42,877 nucleotides of DNA from JAFLCM01 sp964510955 (GCA_964510955.1 CAZEDW010000036.1:1-42877), one strand, 5' to 3'; shown: positions 27,099 to 36,584, numbered from the stretch's first letter. Numbers and translations are program-made. Notes: a model not told the origin generated them from the sequence alone.

Positions 27099-29681
27099 AT
27101 GGCCGACCACCACGACAACCCCCACCAGACCAAGACCCGCGCGGCGCCCGCGGAGAGTGTCGTCGAGACCACGGTGATCGCCGGTGGCGCCGGGAAGACC
27201 CCGGGGTGGCGCCAGGCGTGGCAAGTGCCGGCGCTGGCGGCCGGCGCGGTGCTGATCGTCGGCGCGCTGGCGCACTACGCCAAGCAGCGTCCCAAGGCTG
27301 ATTTCCCCGGCGCGATCCAGTCGGTCGAGCGGGCCATCGAGCACGCCGAGTACGAGAAGGCGCTGGAGCTGCTGAACAACCCGCTCGCCAAGCACCTGGA
27401 CGATCCGGCATCGACCGACGAGGTGCGTCAGAAGTTCTACCTGCTCTCAGGCGACGCGCTGGCGTTTGCGCAGAAGGCGCGGGGCGTGAGCGTGAAGGCC
27501 AACCACGAGCAGATCGTGGACCTCTACTCCACCGCCGAGCGGCGCTTCCACGCGACCCTCGACGGGCGCCGGACCGTCAACCTCGCCGAGTCGCTCATCG
27601 CGCTGGGCCAGGGCGACGAGGCGATGGAGCGGGTCCGCCAGATCCCCGAGTCGCTGGCCGCCGACCGACGCGCCCTATTGCGTTCGCTCATCGACCGGCG
27701 TTTCAGCGAGATGGGCACCGCGGCGGCGGACGAGAAGGTGATGGAGCTGCTCTCGCGCTTCCGCGACGACCCGTCGGCGTCGCCGCAGGACCGCGCCTGG
27801 GCGGTGGCACGCCAGACCAGGCTGCGCCTGGAGGCCGGCTTCCCCGAGGAATCGATCCGGCGCCTGATGCCCGAGATCCAGCGGCTGGATTCGCGGCTCA
27901 CCCCGGAGGCCGGGGAGCTGCTGCTGCTGCTGGGGCGCGCGTACTTCGAGACCGGCGAGACCACGCAGGCCCGCGAGCAGCTCGAGCGCGCCGAGCAGGC
28001 GCTCCCCGAGAGCTCCGAGAGCACCGCCGAGGCCAAGGTTCTCCTGGGGCGCATCGCTCAGAGCCACGGCGAGCTCGATGCCGCCAAGGAGCTCTTCTCG
28101 CTGGTGACGACGCGGTTCGAGAAGTCCGCGGTGGCCACGCAGGCGTGGCTGGGGCTCGGCGAGGTCGAGGCCGACCTGGGCGAAGAGCAGCAGTCGGGCG
28201 AGGCGTACGCGCGGGCCGTGGACGCGGTGCGGGCCCGATGGCTCAAGGCCGCGGGCGACGGGGCGGACAAGTCCAAGCCGGCGGTCGCGAGCGAATCGCG
28301 CCTGGTCGCCGAGCTGGACGCGTCGCTGGGGCAGCGTCACCGCGACCGGTTGCTGAAAGGGGATTTCATCTCGGCCAAGAGCTACGCGCAGCTCGCCGAG
28401 CGCCTGTACCCTGCCGACAAGGCCCCGCCCTCGGTCCCGCTGCGGAGCGCCGAGACGGCGCGCAAGGCCGCCGAATCGCTCGTCCCCGCGGCGCTGCGCG
28501 AGGCCGGCGAGTCCCCGGACCTTTCGTCCATCGATCCGGTGTCACGCGAGGAAGCCAAGCAGCTCTTCTATCAGGCCGGCATGGCCTACCAGCGCCACGC
28601 CAAGGCCGCGCTGATCTCCGACCCCGAGGCGGCGGCGGACTCGCTCTGGATGGCCGCCGACAGCTTCGACCTCGCGGGCGAGCAGGACCGCGCCTCCGAG
28701 GTGTTCCAGCAGTTCATCCAGGCGCGCTCCGAGGGCCCCAAGAGCCTGCTCGCGCGGTACCGGCTGGCCCGGACGCTTCAGTCGCTGGGGAGATTCAAGA
28801 AGGCCGTGGCCCTGTTCGAGGACATCGTCGAGAACGCCCCGGTCTCCGACGAGGCGTCGCTCAGCCTGATCCCGCTGGCGCAGTGCTACCTCATGGCCTC
28901 GAGCGACGCCGACCATGAAAAGGCCGAGGCGCGGCTGCTGCAGATCGTCGAAGGGAAGCAGTTCGAGCCCACGGCGCGCCAGTTCCGGGCGGCGGTGGTC
29001 GAGCTTGGCCGGATGTACCGGCGCGTCGGCGATTACCCCAAGGCCATCGAGCGGCTGAGCGAGGCCGTGACCCGCTACCCCGACCTGGCGCAGGACCCGG
29101 CGCTGCAGTCGAACCTGGCCGACTCCTACCGGTTGTCGGCCGGCGCGATCGCCGAGGAGCTGCGCAGCGCCATGCCCCAGAACGAGCGGGCCAAGCTGGT
29201 GAAGCTGCGCGACGAGCGGCTGACGGCCGCGCTGGGGCTTTACGACAAGGTCCGCGAGCTGCTGGACCAGCGCGACCCGCGCCGCCAGAGCGAGCTGGAC
29301 AAGCTCACCCTGCGCAACGCGCTCTTCTACCGCGGCGACTGCGCCTTTGACCTGGGCGAGGCCCGGCGCGAAGACCCCGAGGCCTCCAAGCAGTTCTACC
29401 AGCAGGCGGTGCGCTACTACGACACCGCCGCCCAGCGCTACACCGATGACCCCGCCAGTCTGGCGGCGATGATGCAGATCGTGTCGTCGTACGCTGCCCT
29501 GGGCCAGTGGGCCGAGGCCCAGACCGCCCAGAACCGCGCCAAGGCCCGCCTGCGCGAGATCCCGCTTTCGGCGTGGGACAACGCCAGCGGCCCCATGGAC
29601 CGCGCCCACTGGGAGCGCTGGCTGGCCTCGAGCGTGCGGCTGGACAAGCTGGCCAAGGCCGGCGAGAAAGAAGCCGAGTAG
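27099..29681 (+). CDS. Long TPR-repeat protein, membrane-anchored
   Basis: An 860-residue protein with a single helix near residues 42-62 (WQVPALAAGAVLIVGALAHYAKQ) and a long alpha-helical remainder of tetratricopeptide-type repeats. Recognisable units include IEHAEYEKALELLNNP, ELLLLLGRAYFETGETTQAREQLERAEQ, LLGRIAQSHGELDAAKELFSLV, YRLARTLQSLGRFKKAVALFEDIV and ELGRMYRRVGDYPKAIERLSEAV. Such scaffolds mediate protein-protein contacts; the family is common in planctomycetes, and I cannot name a partner. The ATG at 27099 is preferred because upstream codons run through the C-rich tract. The composition is very rich in Ala, Glu, Leu and Arg, with no sign of frameshift. It converges on the dockerin-tailed gene, with 10 bp between stops. 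Confidence 0.85.
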   Translation: MADHHDNPHQTKTRAAPAESVVETTVIAGGAGKTPGWRQAWQVPALAAGAVLIVGALAHYAKQRPKADFPGAIQSVERAIEHAEYEKALELLNNPLAKHLDDPASTDEVRQKFYLLSGDALAFAQKARGVSVKANHEQIVDLYSTAERRFHATLDGRRTVNLAESLIALGQGDEAMERVRQIPESLAADRRALLRSLIDRRFSEMGTAAADEKVMELLSRFRDDPSASPQDRAWAVARQTRLRLEAGFPEESIRRLMPEIQRLDSRLTPEAGELLLLLGRAYFETGETTQAREQLERAEQALPESSESTAEAKVLLGRIAQSHGELDAAKELFSLVTTRFEKSAVATQAWLGLGEVEADLGEEQQSGEAYARAVDAVRARWLKAAGDGADKSKPAVASESRLVAELDASLGQRHRDRLLKGDFISAKSYAQLAERLYPADKAPPSVPLRSAETARKAAESLVPAALREAGESPDLSSIDPVSREEAKQLFYQAGMAYQRHAKAALISDPEAAADSLWMAADSFDLAGEQDRASEVFQQFIQARSEGPKSLLARYRLARTLQSLGRFKKAVALFEDIVENAPVSDEASLSLIPLAQCYLMASSDADHEKAEARLLQIVEGKQFEPTARQFRAAVVELGRMYRRVGDYPKAIERLSEAVTRYPDLAQDPALQSNLADSYRLSAGAIAEELRSAMPQNERAKLVKLRDERLTAALGLYDKVRELLDQRDPRRQSELDKLTLRNALFYRGDCAFDLGEARREDPEASKQFYQQAVRYYDTAAQRYTDDPASLAAMMQIVSSYAALGQWAEAQTAQNRAKARLREIPLSAWDNASGPMDRAHWERWLASSVRLDKLAKAGEKEAE

Positions 29682-29691
29682 CCGGGCCGTA

Positions 29692-30504
29692 TCAAGGACA
29701 GACGTTGCCGAACCGCACCAGGAACCGCGTCAGGTCGCCGGTGTTCACGACACCGTTGCCGTCCATGTCCACCTCGGTGCCGAGCGGGACGTTGAGCCCG
29801 AACTTCACCAGGAGCAGCGTGAGGTCGGCGGTGTTCACCAGCCCGTCGTGGTTGAAGTCGCCGGGGCAGGACTGCGGAGGGGTCATGATGAACGAGAGGC
29901 TGTCGGCGTAGCCGTCGTTGTACGAGCCGGCGGTGCGCGTGAATGTCACCGTGAACGTGATGGACCTCGTTCCCACGGGAACAGTGCCGACTGCGGAGCG
30001 CTCGAGCAGGCCGGTGTTGGTGTTCCGGTCCAGAGCCGAGACCGGGCCGATGGTCTTGACCCCAAGGGACTGGGCCGCTTGGGAGAAGAACTCCGCGGTC
30101 AAAGTCGCGTTGTCGTCCTGGCCCGAGTACCCGCCGAGGTACCCCGACAGCGTGTATCCCATGGTCCCCGCGTCGATACCGACAGCGTCGGCACTGACAT
30201 CGACGGTTTGGGTTTGGGCGGTGGGCGTCTGGTTGGGGCCGCCGCTGAAGAAGTTCTCGCCTCTGTCGCTCGGGCCTGCGTCGCTGGCGACGGGAAAGCC
30301 ACCGCCCGTGCCCCACAGGACGACGGTGGCGTTGCCCGTGGCGGTCCACCCGGGGGCGGCGAGCACGTCTCCGCCGTTCCCGCCAGGCCCGCTCTCGGCG
30401 CCTGGGTTCACGATGATGTTCACGCCGGTCGCGCCGGGCGCTGGCGTGCAGAGCGAAAGCACAGCCACAGTGCAGGCGAGAAGCGTGACGTACTGGCGGA
30501 TCAT
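29692..30504 (-). CDS. Secreted protein with dockerin-like tail
   Basis: A 270-residue exported protein. The ATG at 30504 has a strong GGGAGGG five bases upstream and opens a signal peptide (VTLLACTVAVLSLCTPAPGA). The mature first 190 residues are a beta-sandwich of the kind starting IIVNPGAESG, typical of carbohydrate-binding or surface proteins, ending in strands TRSITFTVTFTRTA and DSLSFIMTPP. The C-terminal 60 residues hold the two EF-hand-like repeats (DFNHDGLVNTADL and DMDGNGVVNTGDL) and end in Val-Cys-Pro. It follows the carboxypeptidase gene by 31 bp on the same strand, so the two are likely cotranscribed. The function of the sandwich is unknown. Confidence 0.75.
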   Translation of the reverse strand: MIRQYVTLLACTVAVLSLCTPAPGATGVNIIVNPGAESGPGGNGGDVLAAPGWTATGNATVVLWGTGGGFPVASDAGPSDRGENFFSGGPNQTPTAQTQTVDVSADAVGIDAGTMGYTLSGYLGGYSGQDDNATLTAEFFSQAAQSLGVKTIGPVSALDRNTNTGLLERSAVGTVPVGTRSITFTVTFTRTAGSYNDGYADSLSFIMTPPQSCPGDFNHDGLVNTADLTLLLVKFGLNVPLGTEVDMDGNGVVNTGDLTRFLVRFGNVCP

Positions 30505-30535
30505 GTTGGCCCTCCCGTGAGAGAATGCGCCGCCC

Positions 30536-32845
30536 TCAAGGGCAGGTCGCGCCGAATCGGCCGAGCAACGTGGTGAGGTCCGTGGTATTGACCACCCCGT
30601 CGCCATTGAAATCTCCGCTGGTGTTCGGGGGCACCGAGGCCCCGAAGTTCCCGAGCAATATCGTCAGATCCGCGGTGTTGACGGCGTTGTCCCCGTTGAT
30701 GTCGCCCGAGCAGGGCGGGGGCGCGCAGGGCGCGGTGGCGATAACCGAGAAATCATCCAGCGCCGCCTCGACCACCTGGCCGGTCCCCTGGTCCTGGGCG
30801 ACCCAGCGGAACCTCACGGTGCTGGTGGGGGTCACGAAGTTAGAGACCTGGAACTCGTGATAGATCCAGCCGCCGACGCAGTCGGGGCAGTTGGTGGTGG
30901 ATCCGAGCGTCTCGACGTTGACCCAGGGGCCGCCGTTGGAGACGTCGACCAGGAAGGTGTCGGTGCTGCCGGTGGCACGGTCGTACCAGCGCCAATAGCC
31001 GACCTTGGCGGTGGTGTTGGTGGAAAGGTCGAAGACCGGCGAATACAGCGTGGTCTTGCCGTTGTCGATATCGAACGAGCCGTCGCCGGTCCCCGCGTTG
31101 CCGTCGGTGACCCAGCAGATGGTGCCCACCCCGGGGGTGTGATCGGCGCCGGGCTGGTAGTTGGTCTGCTGCGGGGCCATGCGGTTCCAGCGCCCGGTGG
31201 TGGCGGTGTCGGTGTTATCGAGGTTGACGACCCAGCCGGCGTTGGCGGTCTGGAAGTCGTCGTTGGCCACCACGTTGATGTTCTGCGACGTCGCCGAATA
31301 CACCGCGGCGGGCGCGGTCGCCGGGTCGCGAACGGGTGTCAGGCTCCCCGACGGCAGCACCTCGGCGTAGTACTGAACCTGCTGACCGCAGGGGGCGGCG
31401 GGGATGACCCCCGTCAGAGACGGAGCCGTGCCCGTCAGCGGCACCGCGGTGAACGGCCCGGAGTTCCCGACGCGGTAGTACAGGTTCGCGCCGCCCGAAG
31501 CGATCGTCGAGTTATTGAACGCCACGGCCTCCACGCCCACGGCGGTCGACGCCGAGCTGCTGAGCAACGTCGGCGGGGTGGGGACCTTGACCTTGAACGA
31601 CACGTTGAGATAGTTCGCCAGCACCGTCAGCCCGTTGAAGACCTCCTGCGCGTTGGGGATGATCTGGCTGGCCGGGAGGGTAAAGCCGTTGGTCCCGGTG
31701 TCGCGGAGCTCCATCCCGTACCCGTAGATGTTGTGGACGCCGTAGGCCCAGTCGCTGGAGGTTCCGGCGGCGATGTAGATGGTGGTGGCCGTCGGCCCGC
31801 CCACATAGGGCACGCCGAAGGTGTTGGTGACCGCGTTGGTGATGTCCGGGGTGATGTAGTTGAACTCGGGCTGGCGCGGCGGGAGGGCCACGGTGTAGCC
31901 CCACGGCGCGAGCACGAGCTGCGAATAGCTGTGCAGGTCCATGAAGGCGCCCTTGTTGGGGATGGTGGCGATCCAGTCGCGGAGCGCGGCTGTCTCGGGC
32001 TCGGAGAAGGCGGCGGTGCCGCGGTAGGTCTCGTCGGACCCCAGCGTCGAGTTCCCGCCCTCGGGGGCGCTCCAGCCGATGGACCAGTTGCGGTTGATGT
32101 CGACGCCGAAGCTGCCGCCGGCGTTGGCGCGCCGGTTCTTGCGCCACAGGCGGTCGGTGGAGATGGTGTACTGATATCCGTCGGGGTTGCAGGTGGCCAC
32201 GATGTACCAGTTGACGTTGTTCACCAGGGCGGTCACGCCCGAATCAACGCCGTACTGGGTGATCAGCCGGTCCATCGTCCAGAGGCCCACCGCGGGGCTG
32301 ACCCACTCGCGGGCGTGCTGGTTGCAGATGATGATGAACGCCTTGTTGTTGGCGGCGTTGGGCCCCTGGATGCGCATCGCCCAGATCGGACGCCCCTCCA
32401 GCGAGTTGCCCACGGTCACGCGCGTCGCGATCGCCGGGTTCAGCGCCGCGAGCTGCGTCATGTAGGCGTCGATCTCCGGCAGCGTGTGATACGCGGTGAA
32501 CCACGATTGATCGCGATTGGCCTTGGCCGCCTCGTTCTCGGTCTTCTCCTGGTCGATCAGGCTCTGCACGTCATCGCTCAGAACCCGGTAGCTGATGTGC
32601 AGGTCATCGAGCACGCGCACCGCGTCGGGCGGCAGCACATACCGCTGGTCCTGCCCCGGCGCGGGGACACAGGCCATCGAGACGCCCATCTGCTCGAGCT
32701 GCATCAGGTCCTTGGGGCCCTTCACGTCCACGCTCACGAGCTTGTGCCCCCGGTAGCTGACCGGGACCGCGGCGTCCTGGGCCGAGGCGGCGCCGGCCAA
32801 GGCCAGCGCGGAAAAGGCGGCGACAGCGATCATGCGCATGAACAT
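30536..32845 (-). CDS. Secreted M14 zinc carboxypeptidase with dockerin-like tail
   Basis: A 769-residue exported metallocarboxypeptidase. The ATG at 32845 has GGAG seven bases upstream; the signal peptide ends ASA-QDAA near residue 22. Residues about 30-95 look like an activation-type prodomain. The catalytic domain (about 110-430) has zinc ligands H177 and E180 in HAREW and H305 in DLHSY, the NPDGY and DINRNW motifs, and the catalytic Glu379 in ELRDTGTNGFTLPASQIIP. By alignment to carboxypeptidase A, the specificity residue is Ser364, neither Ile (A type) nor Asp (B type). A beta-sandwich with a jelly-roll-like region follows (about 440-700), then two EF-hand repeats (DINGDNAVNTADL, DFNGDGVVNTTDL). 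It probably trims peptides outside the cell. Confidence 0.92.
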   Translation of the reverse strand: MFMRMIAVAAFSALALAGAASAQDAAVPVSYRGHKLVSVDVKGPKDLMQLEQMGVSMACVPAPGQDQRYVLPPDAVRVLDDLHISYRVLSDDVQSLIDQEKTENEAAKANRDQSWFTAYHTLPEIDAYMTQLAALNPAIATRVTVGNSLEGRPIWAMRIQGPNAANNKAFIIICNQHAREWVSPAVGLWTMDRLITQYGVDSGVTALVNNVNWYIVATCNPDGYQYTISTDRLWRKNRRANAGGSFGVDINRNWSIGWSAPEGGNSTLGSDETYRGTAAFSEPETAALRDWIATIPNKGAFMDLHSYSQLVLAPWGYTVALPPRQPEFNYITPDITNAVTNTFGVPYVGGPTATTIYIAAGTSSDWAYGVHNIYGYGMELRDTGTNGFTLPASQIIPNAQEVFNGLTVLANYLNVSFKVKVPTPPTLLSSSASTAVGVEAVAFNNSTIASGGANLYYRVGNSGPFTAVPLTGTAPSLTGVIPAAPCGQQVQYYAEVLPSGSLTPVRDPATAPAAVYSATSQNINVVANDDFQTANAGWVVNLDNTDTATTGRWNRMAPQQTNYQPGADHTPGVGTICWVTDGNAGTGDGSFDIDNGKTTLYSPVFDLSTNTTAKVGYWRWYDRATGSTDTFLVDVSNGGPWVNVETLGSTTNCPDCVGGWIYHEFQVSNFVTPTSTVRFRWVAQDQGTGQVVEAALDDFSVIATAPCAPPPCSGDINGDNAVNTADLTILLGNFGASVPPNTSGDFNGDGVVNTTDLTTLLGRFGATCP

Positions 32846-33062
32846 CTCGGGTCTCCAGTGGCGTCGACAGCCGCGCACGCCCGGCGCGGCCGGTGGGTTC
32901 AAGAGTTCAGAATACGTCCCAAAGCAGCATTCCACGAGCCCCGAGCAGGGATTGACCCGGCATTGGGCATGACCACTTTCGGCGGGCCTGGCCGAGACCC
33001 GCCGCTCCGCACTGCTCCCGCTCTCGCCCCCGGTCACCCACGGAGCCGAGCGGTCGCCCCGG

Positions 33063-34067
33063 TTATCGAACCTCCGCCTGAAACGGCAGCGGCTTCATGG
33101 TGAGCGTGATAAGCCCCGCCCGGGCCAGCGATTGCGATTCTGGCCCCCTGGTTGCCCGGCCTCGAGAAGTCGCCAACGCCCCCGGCGGGCCGGCCCTGAC
33201 CGACCGGGCGGCGGCAGCGGCGGCGGCCATCGCGGTACCGGGCCCCGAGATCGAGCCGGTGAGCGTTACCTGGGCCAGCTTGATCCGTTGCCCGGAGGCG
33301 CTGGCCGAGGCCCGGTGCTGCGAGAGCCGATCCATCAGCGCCGGCTCGTACTCACCCCGGCGTGCCTCCACCGCCGCCAGCGCGCCGGCCACCGCACCCT
33401 GCGCGGCGCCGGACCGCACCACCGCGAGCAGCTCGTCGATCGCGACACGCAGCGCCCCCAGGCTCTCGGACATCGCCGAGCGCAGCATCACCAGGTCGCC
33501 GGCGTCGGCCTCGATCAGCGTGAGTGCGGTGAACCTGAACACGGCCTTGGAGGACGCCCGCTCCAGCCGGCCGACCAGGCTCGAGACCTGCAGCCGGAAC
33601 ATCGCGAGATCGTGCCCGGACGCGAAGTTCTCCATGGCCGAAGCGAGGGGCACGCTCACCGCGGGGTTGGACCCGCCGAGCACCAGGTCGCGGCACACCG
33701 AGTCGAACCACTTCTCGCTCTCGGCGGGCTCGGCCCTGTCGAGCAGGAGCCTCAAGGGAGCCATGCGCGGGTCGGCCCGCATGGTGCCCAGCTCACGGAG
33801 CACCGCCTCGCTCACCGCGTCGGCCCCGGCACCCGCCACCAGCACACCCGCCTTCCAGAGCGCCGCGGACCAATCCCATGACTCCGCCAGGCGTGCCATG
33901 GCCGGCGAGGCGCGCACCGCCGGCGCTCCGCCGCCATCGCCCGGTCTCGAAGGCGCCGGCAACAGCGTGACAACCCGGTCGCCCAGCCAGCACGCCGACA
34001 CCGCCGCCGCCGATCGGGCGGAGATGTCGTAGGGGCTGATGACAAGGTCGAGCGACACGGCGTGCAT
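33063..34067 (-). CDS. Hypothetical alanine-rich protein
   Basis: A 334-residue protein I do not recognise. The start MHAVSLDLVISPYDI at 34067 fits the coding pattern; the frame extends upstream, but that part runs antisense to the divergent nuclease-like gene. There is no signal peptide or membrane helix. The centre is helical (VSSLVGRLERASSKAVFRFTAL, LGALRVAIDELLAVVRSGAAQ), and the last 90 residues are Ala/Arg/Ser-rich and probably disordered. Its codon use matches the neighbours, while the opposite strand, also open for 311 codons, reads as low-complexity Ser/Ala/Arg and is the shadow. Confidence 0.6.
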   Translation of the reverse strand: MHAVSLDLVISPYDISARSAAAVSACWLGDRVVTLLPAPSRPGDGGGAPAVRASPAMARLAESWDWSAALWKAGVLVAGAGADAVSEAVLRELGTMRADPRMAPLRLLLDRAEPAESEKWFDSVCRDLVLGGSNPAVSVPLASAMENFASGHDLAMFRLQVSSLVGRLERASSKAVFRFTALTLIEADAGDLVMLRSAMSESLGALRVAIDELLAVVRSGAAQGAVAGALAAVEARRGEYEPALMDRLSQHRASASASGQRIKLAQVTLTGSISGPGTAMAAAAAAARSVRAGPPGALATSRGRATRGPESQSLARAGLITLTMKPLPFQAEVR

Positions 34068-34101
34068 CCGAGGGTAGCAGGGCGCCCAATACCATCCCCG
34101 C

Positions 34102-34905
34102 GTGCCCGAAACTCTGGCGCATCTCCAGCTCAAGCGGCTGGCGGCGGCGACGCTGCTGCGGTGGGGTTGCCACGCTGTGGCTACCGAGGTGCTGTGCCCC
34201 ATCTCCCGCTACCGCGTGGACGCGGCGGGCTATCTCGACGCCGAGCCGTACGGGCCGGACGTGAACCACGTGGCGATCCGGCGCGGCGCCGAAACGCTCT
34301 TCGACGCTGCACAGGGCGCCGGCGCCGCGACGGGCGGCCCTCGCAGGTCGTGCCCGCCGCGCACCGTCATCATCGAGTGCAAGCAGAGCCGCGAGGACTT
34401 CTTTCGCGACCGCGATGAGGTCGACAAGCTGCTGGGGGTCAGGGCATCGCTGCAGGCCCGGCTCGACCGCTTCATCGACACCGTCAAACGCACCGAGCCC
34501 GAGCTCTGCCGGACCGACGGCGTGCTCTTCGGCGAGCTGGGGGAGTGGAACCTCTCCGGCGCCGCCAACCCCACCTACCGGGCCATCGTGCGGGCGATGG
34601 AGCGTGTCGAAACGCGGCTGCACGGCGGGACGAAGTTTGGTCGTCTGGCGCGCTGGCGCCTGGCCGACCGGCTGTACATCCTGGCCCCGCCGGGGGTTGT
34701 GCGTTCGAGAGAGGTGCCGCCGGGCTGGGGGTTGATCGAGTGCGCCCGCTCGTGGTCGAAGTTCCGCGCCGCGACAACCGCGGAACTGACCGATTTCCCG
34801 GTTCACATCAGCGCCGAGGCGCCCAGGCTTGCCACGCCCGAGCGGCGCCGGGCGCGCCTTCTGAGGAACATCGCGGTGGCGCTGACGCGCGCGGCCGCGC
34901 GGTAG
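34102..34905 (+). CDS. PD-(D/E)xK nuclease-like protein, MmcB-type
   Basis: A 267-residue soluble protein with a restriction-endonuclease-like core. The pattern E29, then D40 in SRYRVDAAG, then E92-C-K94 in RTVIIECKQSREDFFRD is the E...D...ExK signature, and the ExKxSxxDF phrase is close to MmcB-type DNA-repair-associated proteins. A long insert with a His/Ala-rich stretch separates D40 from the ExK strand. The C-terminal part (about 150-267) is family-specific, with WRLADRLYILAPPGVV before the Arg-rich end. It starts at GTG 34102 with no good ribosome binding site and ends ten bases before the esterase gene. A role in DNA processing is inferred from the fold only. Confidence 0.68.
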   Translation: MPETLAHLQLKRLAAATLLRWGCHAVATEVLCPISRYRVDAAGYLDAEPYGPDVNHVAIRRGAETLFDAAQGAGAATGGPRRSCPPRTVIIECKQSREDFFRDRDEVDKLLGVRASLQARLDRFIDTVKRTEPELCRTDGVLFGELGEWNLSGAANPTYRAIVRAMERVETRLHGGTKFGRLARWRLADRLYILAPPGVVRSREVPPGWGLIECARSWSKFRAATTAELTDFPVHISAEAPRLATPERRRARLLRNIAVALTRAAAR

Positions 34906-34915
34906 GCTCAACGGC

Positions 34916-36493
34916 ATGCCAGTACCCCCCCCAGCGTTCGCTCGCGCGCTTCCCGTCGCCGTTGCCGTCGTATCCGTGTTGCTCTGGGCGGCGCCGCGCG
35001 TGGTGGCCCGCCAGGACGCTCCGGCGCCCGCCGGCACACGAGCCGCCGCACCAGGCGTTCCGCAAGCCGGGAAGTTCGAGCTTCAATTCGACCCGGCGGT
35101 GCGTTCGACGGCGTTCAGCGGTCGTGTGTACGTCGTTCTGGTCAAAGGCGAGAACGCCCGCCCGCCGCGGCTCTCGATGGGTGACTGGTTCGGTGGCACG
35201 CAGGTTCTGGCGTGGGATGTCAAGGACGGCGCGCCCGAACTTCCGCTGCCGCTCAAGGGTGAGCCGCTCGGCTACCCCGACGCGCTGGTGGATCTCGCAC
35301 CAGGCGTCTACACAGTTCAAGCCGTAGCGCGGGTCAGCCTCGACTCCCCGCGCCCCGGTCGAGGCGACGGCGACCTCTACAGCGACGCCGCAACCGTCAG
35401 ACTGGACCCGGTGAAAAGCCCAGAGGCGCTGAAGCTCACGCTCAACCACGCCGTCAAGGCCCGCGCGTTCAAGGAGAACGATTCGACCAAGCTCCTTGAG
35501 ATCGTCAGCCCCTCGCTCTCGGCGTTCGCCGGCCGGGAGATCAAGCTCCGCGCCGGGGTTGTGCTGCCGCAGGGCTGGAAGGACGACCCCGCCGCCCATT
35601 ACCCCACGGTGTACTTTCTGGGCGGCTTCGGCAGCGATCATTTCTCGGCCCTGCGCATGGGCCCGATGATCGCCTCGCAAATGCCCGGAGCCCTGCTCGT
35701 CGTGCCGGACCCGACGTGCTACCGCGGCTACTGCGCTTTCGCCGACTCGGAAAATAACGGGCCGTGGGGCAAGGCGTTCATCGAAGAACTGGTCCCCGAC
35801 GTCGAGCGCCGGTTTCACGGGACCGGGGGGGCCGGGCGGGCCGACGGCCGATTCGTCACCGGCATCTCGTCCGGCGGTTGGGCCAGCCTCTGGTTGCAGG
35901 TCACCTATCCCGATTCGTTCGCGGGGTGCTGGTCGCACTGTCCAGACCCGGTGGACTTCCGCGATTTCCAGCGGATCAACCTCTACGCGCCCAACGCGAA
36001 CATGTACAAAGACGAGGCCGGCGAGCGCCGTCCCATCGCCCGGCGTGGCGGCGAAGTTTCCCTGTGGTACGACGACTTCATCCGCCAGGAAACAGTGATG
36101 GGCCCGGGAGGGCAGATCCACTCGTTCGAAGCGGTCTTCAGCCCGCGCGGCGCCGACGGCCTGCCGACCCCGCTGTTCGACCGCGCCACCGGGGCCGTCG
36201 ACCCGGCGGTGGCCAGGTCCTGGGAGAAGTACGACATCCAGCTCGTGCTCCGCCGGAACTGGGCCGCGCTGGCGCCGAAACTCGCGGGGAAACTGCACAT
36301 CTACGCCGGCGGCGACGACAACTTTTACCTGGATGGCGCGGTGGAGAAGCTCGCCGAAGCGCTCAAGGAGCTCGGCAGCGACGCCCACGTGGAGATCGTC
36401 CCCGACATGCCGCACACGATCTATCCGGCCGGTGTCGAAGACATGGCCGAGGCCGTGAAGAAGGCCTCCGGCGAGCCGGCGAAGAAGGAGTGA
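34916..36493 (+). CDS. Exported esterase-D-family hydrolase
   Basis: A 525-residue secreted alpha/beta hydrolase of the esterase D / putative esterase family, which includes feruloyl and acetyl xylan esterases. A signal peptide (about 10-32) precedes a beta-rich N-terminal domain (about 50-190). The hydrolase domain follows: YPTVYFLGGFGSDH, then the nucleophile elbow GISSG at 316-320 with Ser318, an Asp candidate in AGGDDNFYL and the His in PDMPHTIYP near 500. The C-terminal lysine-rich tail is short. The substrate is unknown, but secreted esterases near glycosidases fit polysaccharide breakdown. The ATG at 34916 starts the signal peptide; there is no obvious Shine-Dalgarno, consistent with coupling to the gene before it. 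Confidence 0.82.
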   Translation: MPVPPPAFARALPVAVAVVSVLLWAAPRVVARQDAPAPAGTRAAAPGVPQAGKFELQFDPAVRSTAFSGRVYVVLVKGENARPPRLSMGDWFGGTQVLAWDVKDGAPELPLPLKGEPLGYPDALVDLAPGVYTVQAVARVSLDSPRPGRGDGDLYSDAATVRLDPVKSPEALKLTLNHAVKARAFKENDSTKLLEIVSPSLSAFAGREIKLRAGVVLPQGWKDDPAAHYPTVYFLGGFGSDHFSALRMGPMIASQMPGALLVVPDPTCYRGYCAFADSENNGPWGKAFIEELVPDVERRFHGTGGAGRADGRFVTGISSGGWASLWLQVTYPDSFAGCWSHCPDPVDFRDFQRINLYAPNANMYKDEAGERRPIARRGGEVSLWYDDFIRQETVMGPGGQIHSFEAVFSPRGADGLPTPLFDRATGAVDPAVARSWEKYDIQLVLRRNWAALAPKLAGKLHIYAGGDDNFYLDGAVEKLAEALKELGSDAHVEIVPDMPHTIYPAGVEDMAEAVKKASGEPAKKE

Positions 36494-36502
36494 GGCATCA
36501 GC

Positions 36503-36514
36503 GTCAGCGCTGAC
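36503..36514. repeat. Perfect 12-bp palindrome
   Basis: GTCAGCGCTGAC, ten bases after the esterase stop codon, between convergent genes. It may be a regulator site or part of a terminator. Confidence 0.4.
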
Positions 36515-36547
36515 TCGTGCGCGCTCCTGGCGATGCAACCCGCCGGG

Positions 36548-36584
36548 TCGCTTGTTCGCCGCGGGCTAACCGGCCGACAAGCGA
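36548..36584. terminator. Hairpin between convergent genes
   Basis: TCGCTTGT (36548-36555) pairs with ACAAGCGA (36577-36584), and after a wobble and a mismatch GCCG pairs with CGGC, with a nine-base loop. It spans the stop of the OtsB-GH15 gene. There is no T-run, so its role as a terminator is uncertain. Confidence 0.45.

Noticed and set aside
30857..33103. A 748-codon plus-strand open frame
   Set aside because: It is antisense to the well-supported M14 carboxypeptidase and reads as Val/Gly/Arg/Asp-rich sequence without motifs; a GC-driven shadow.
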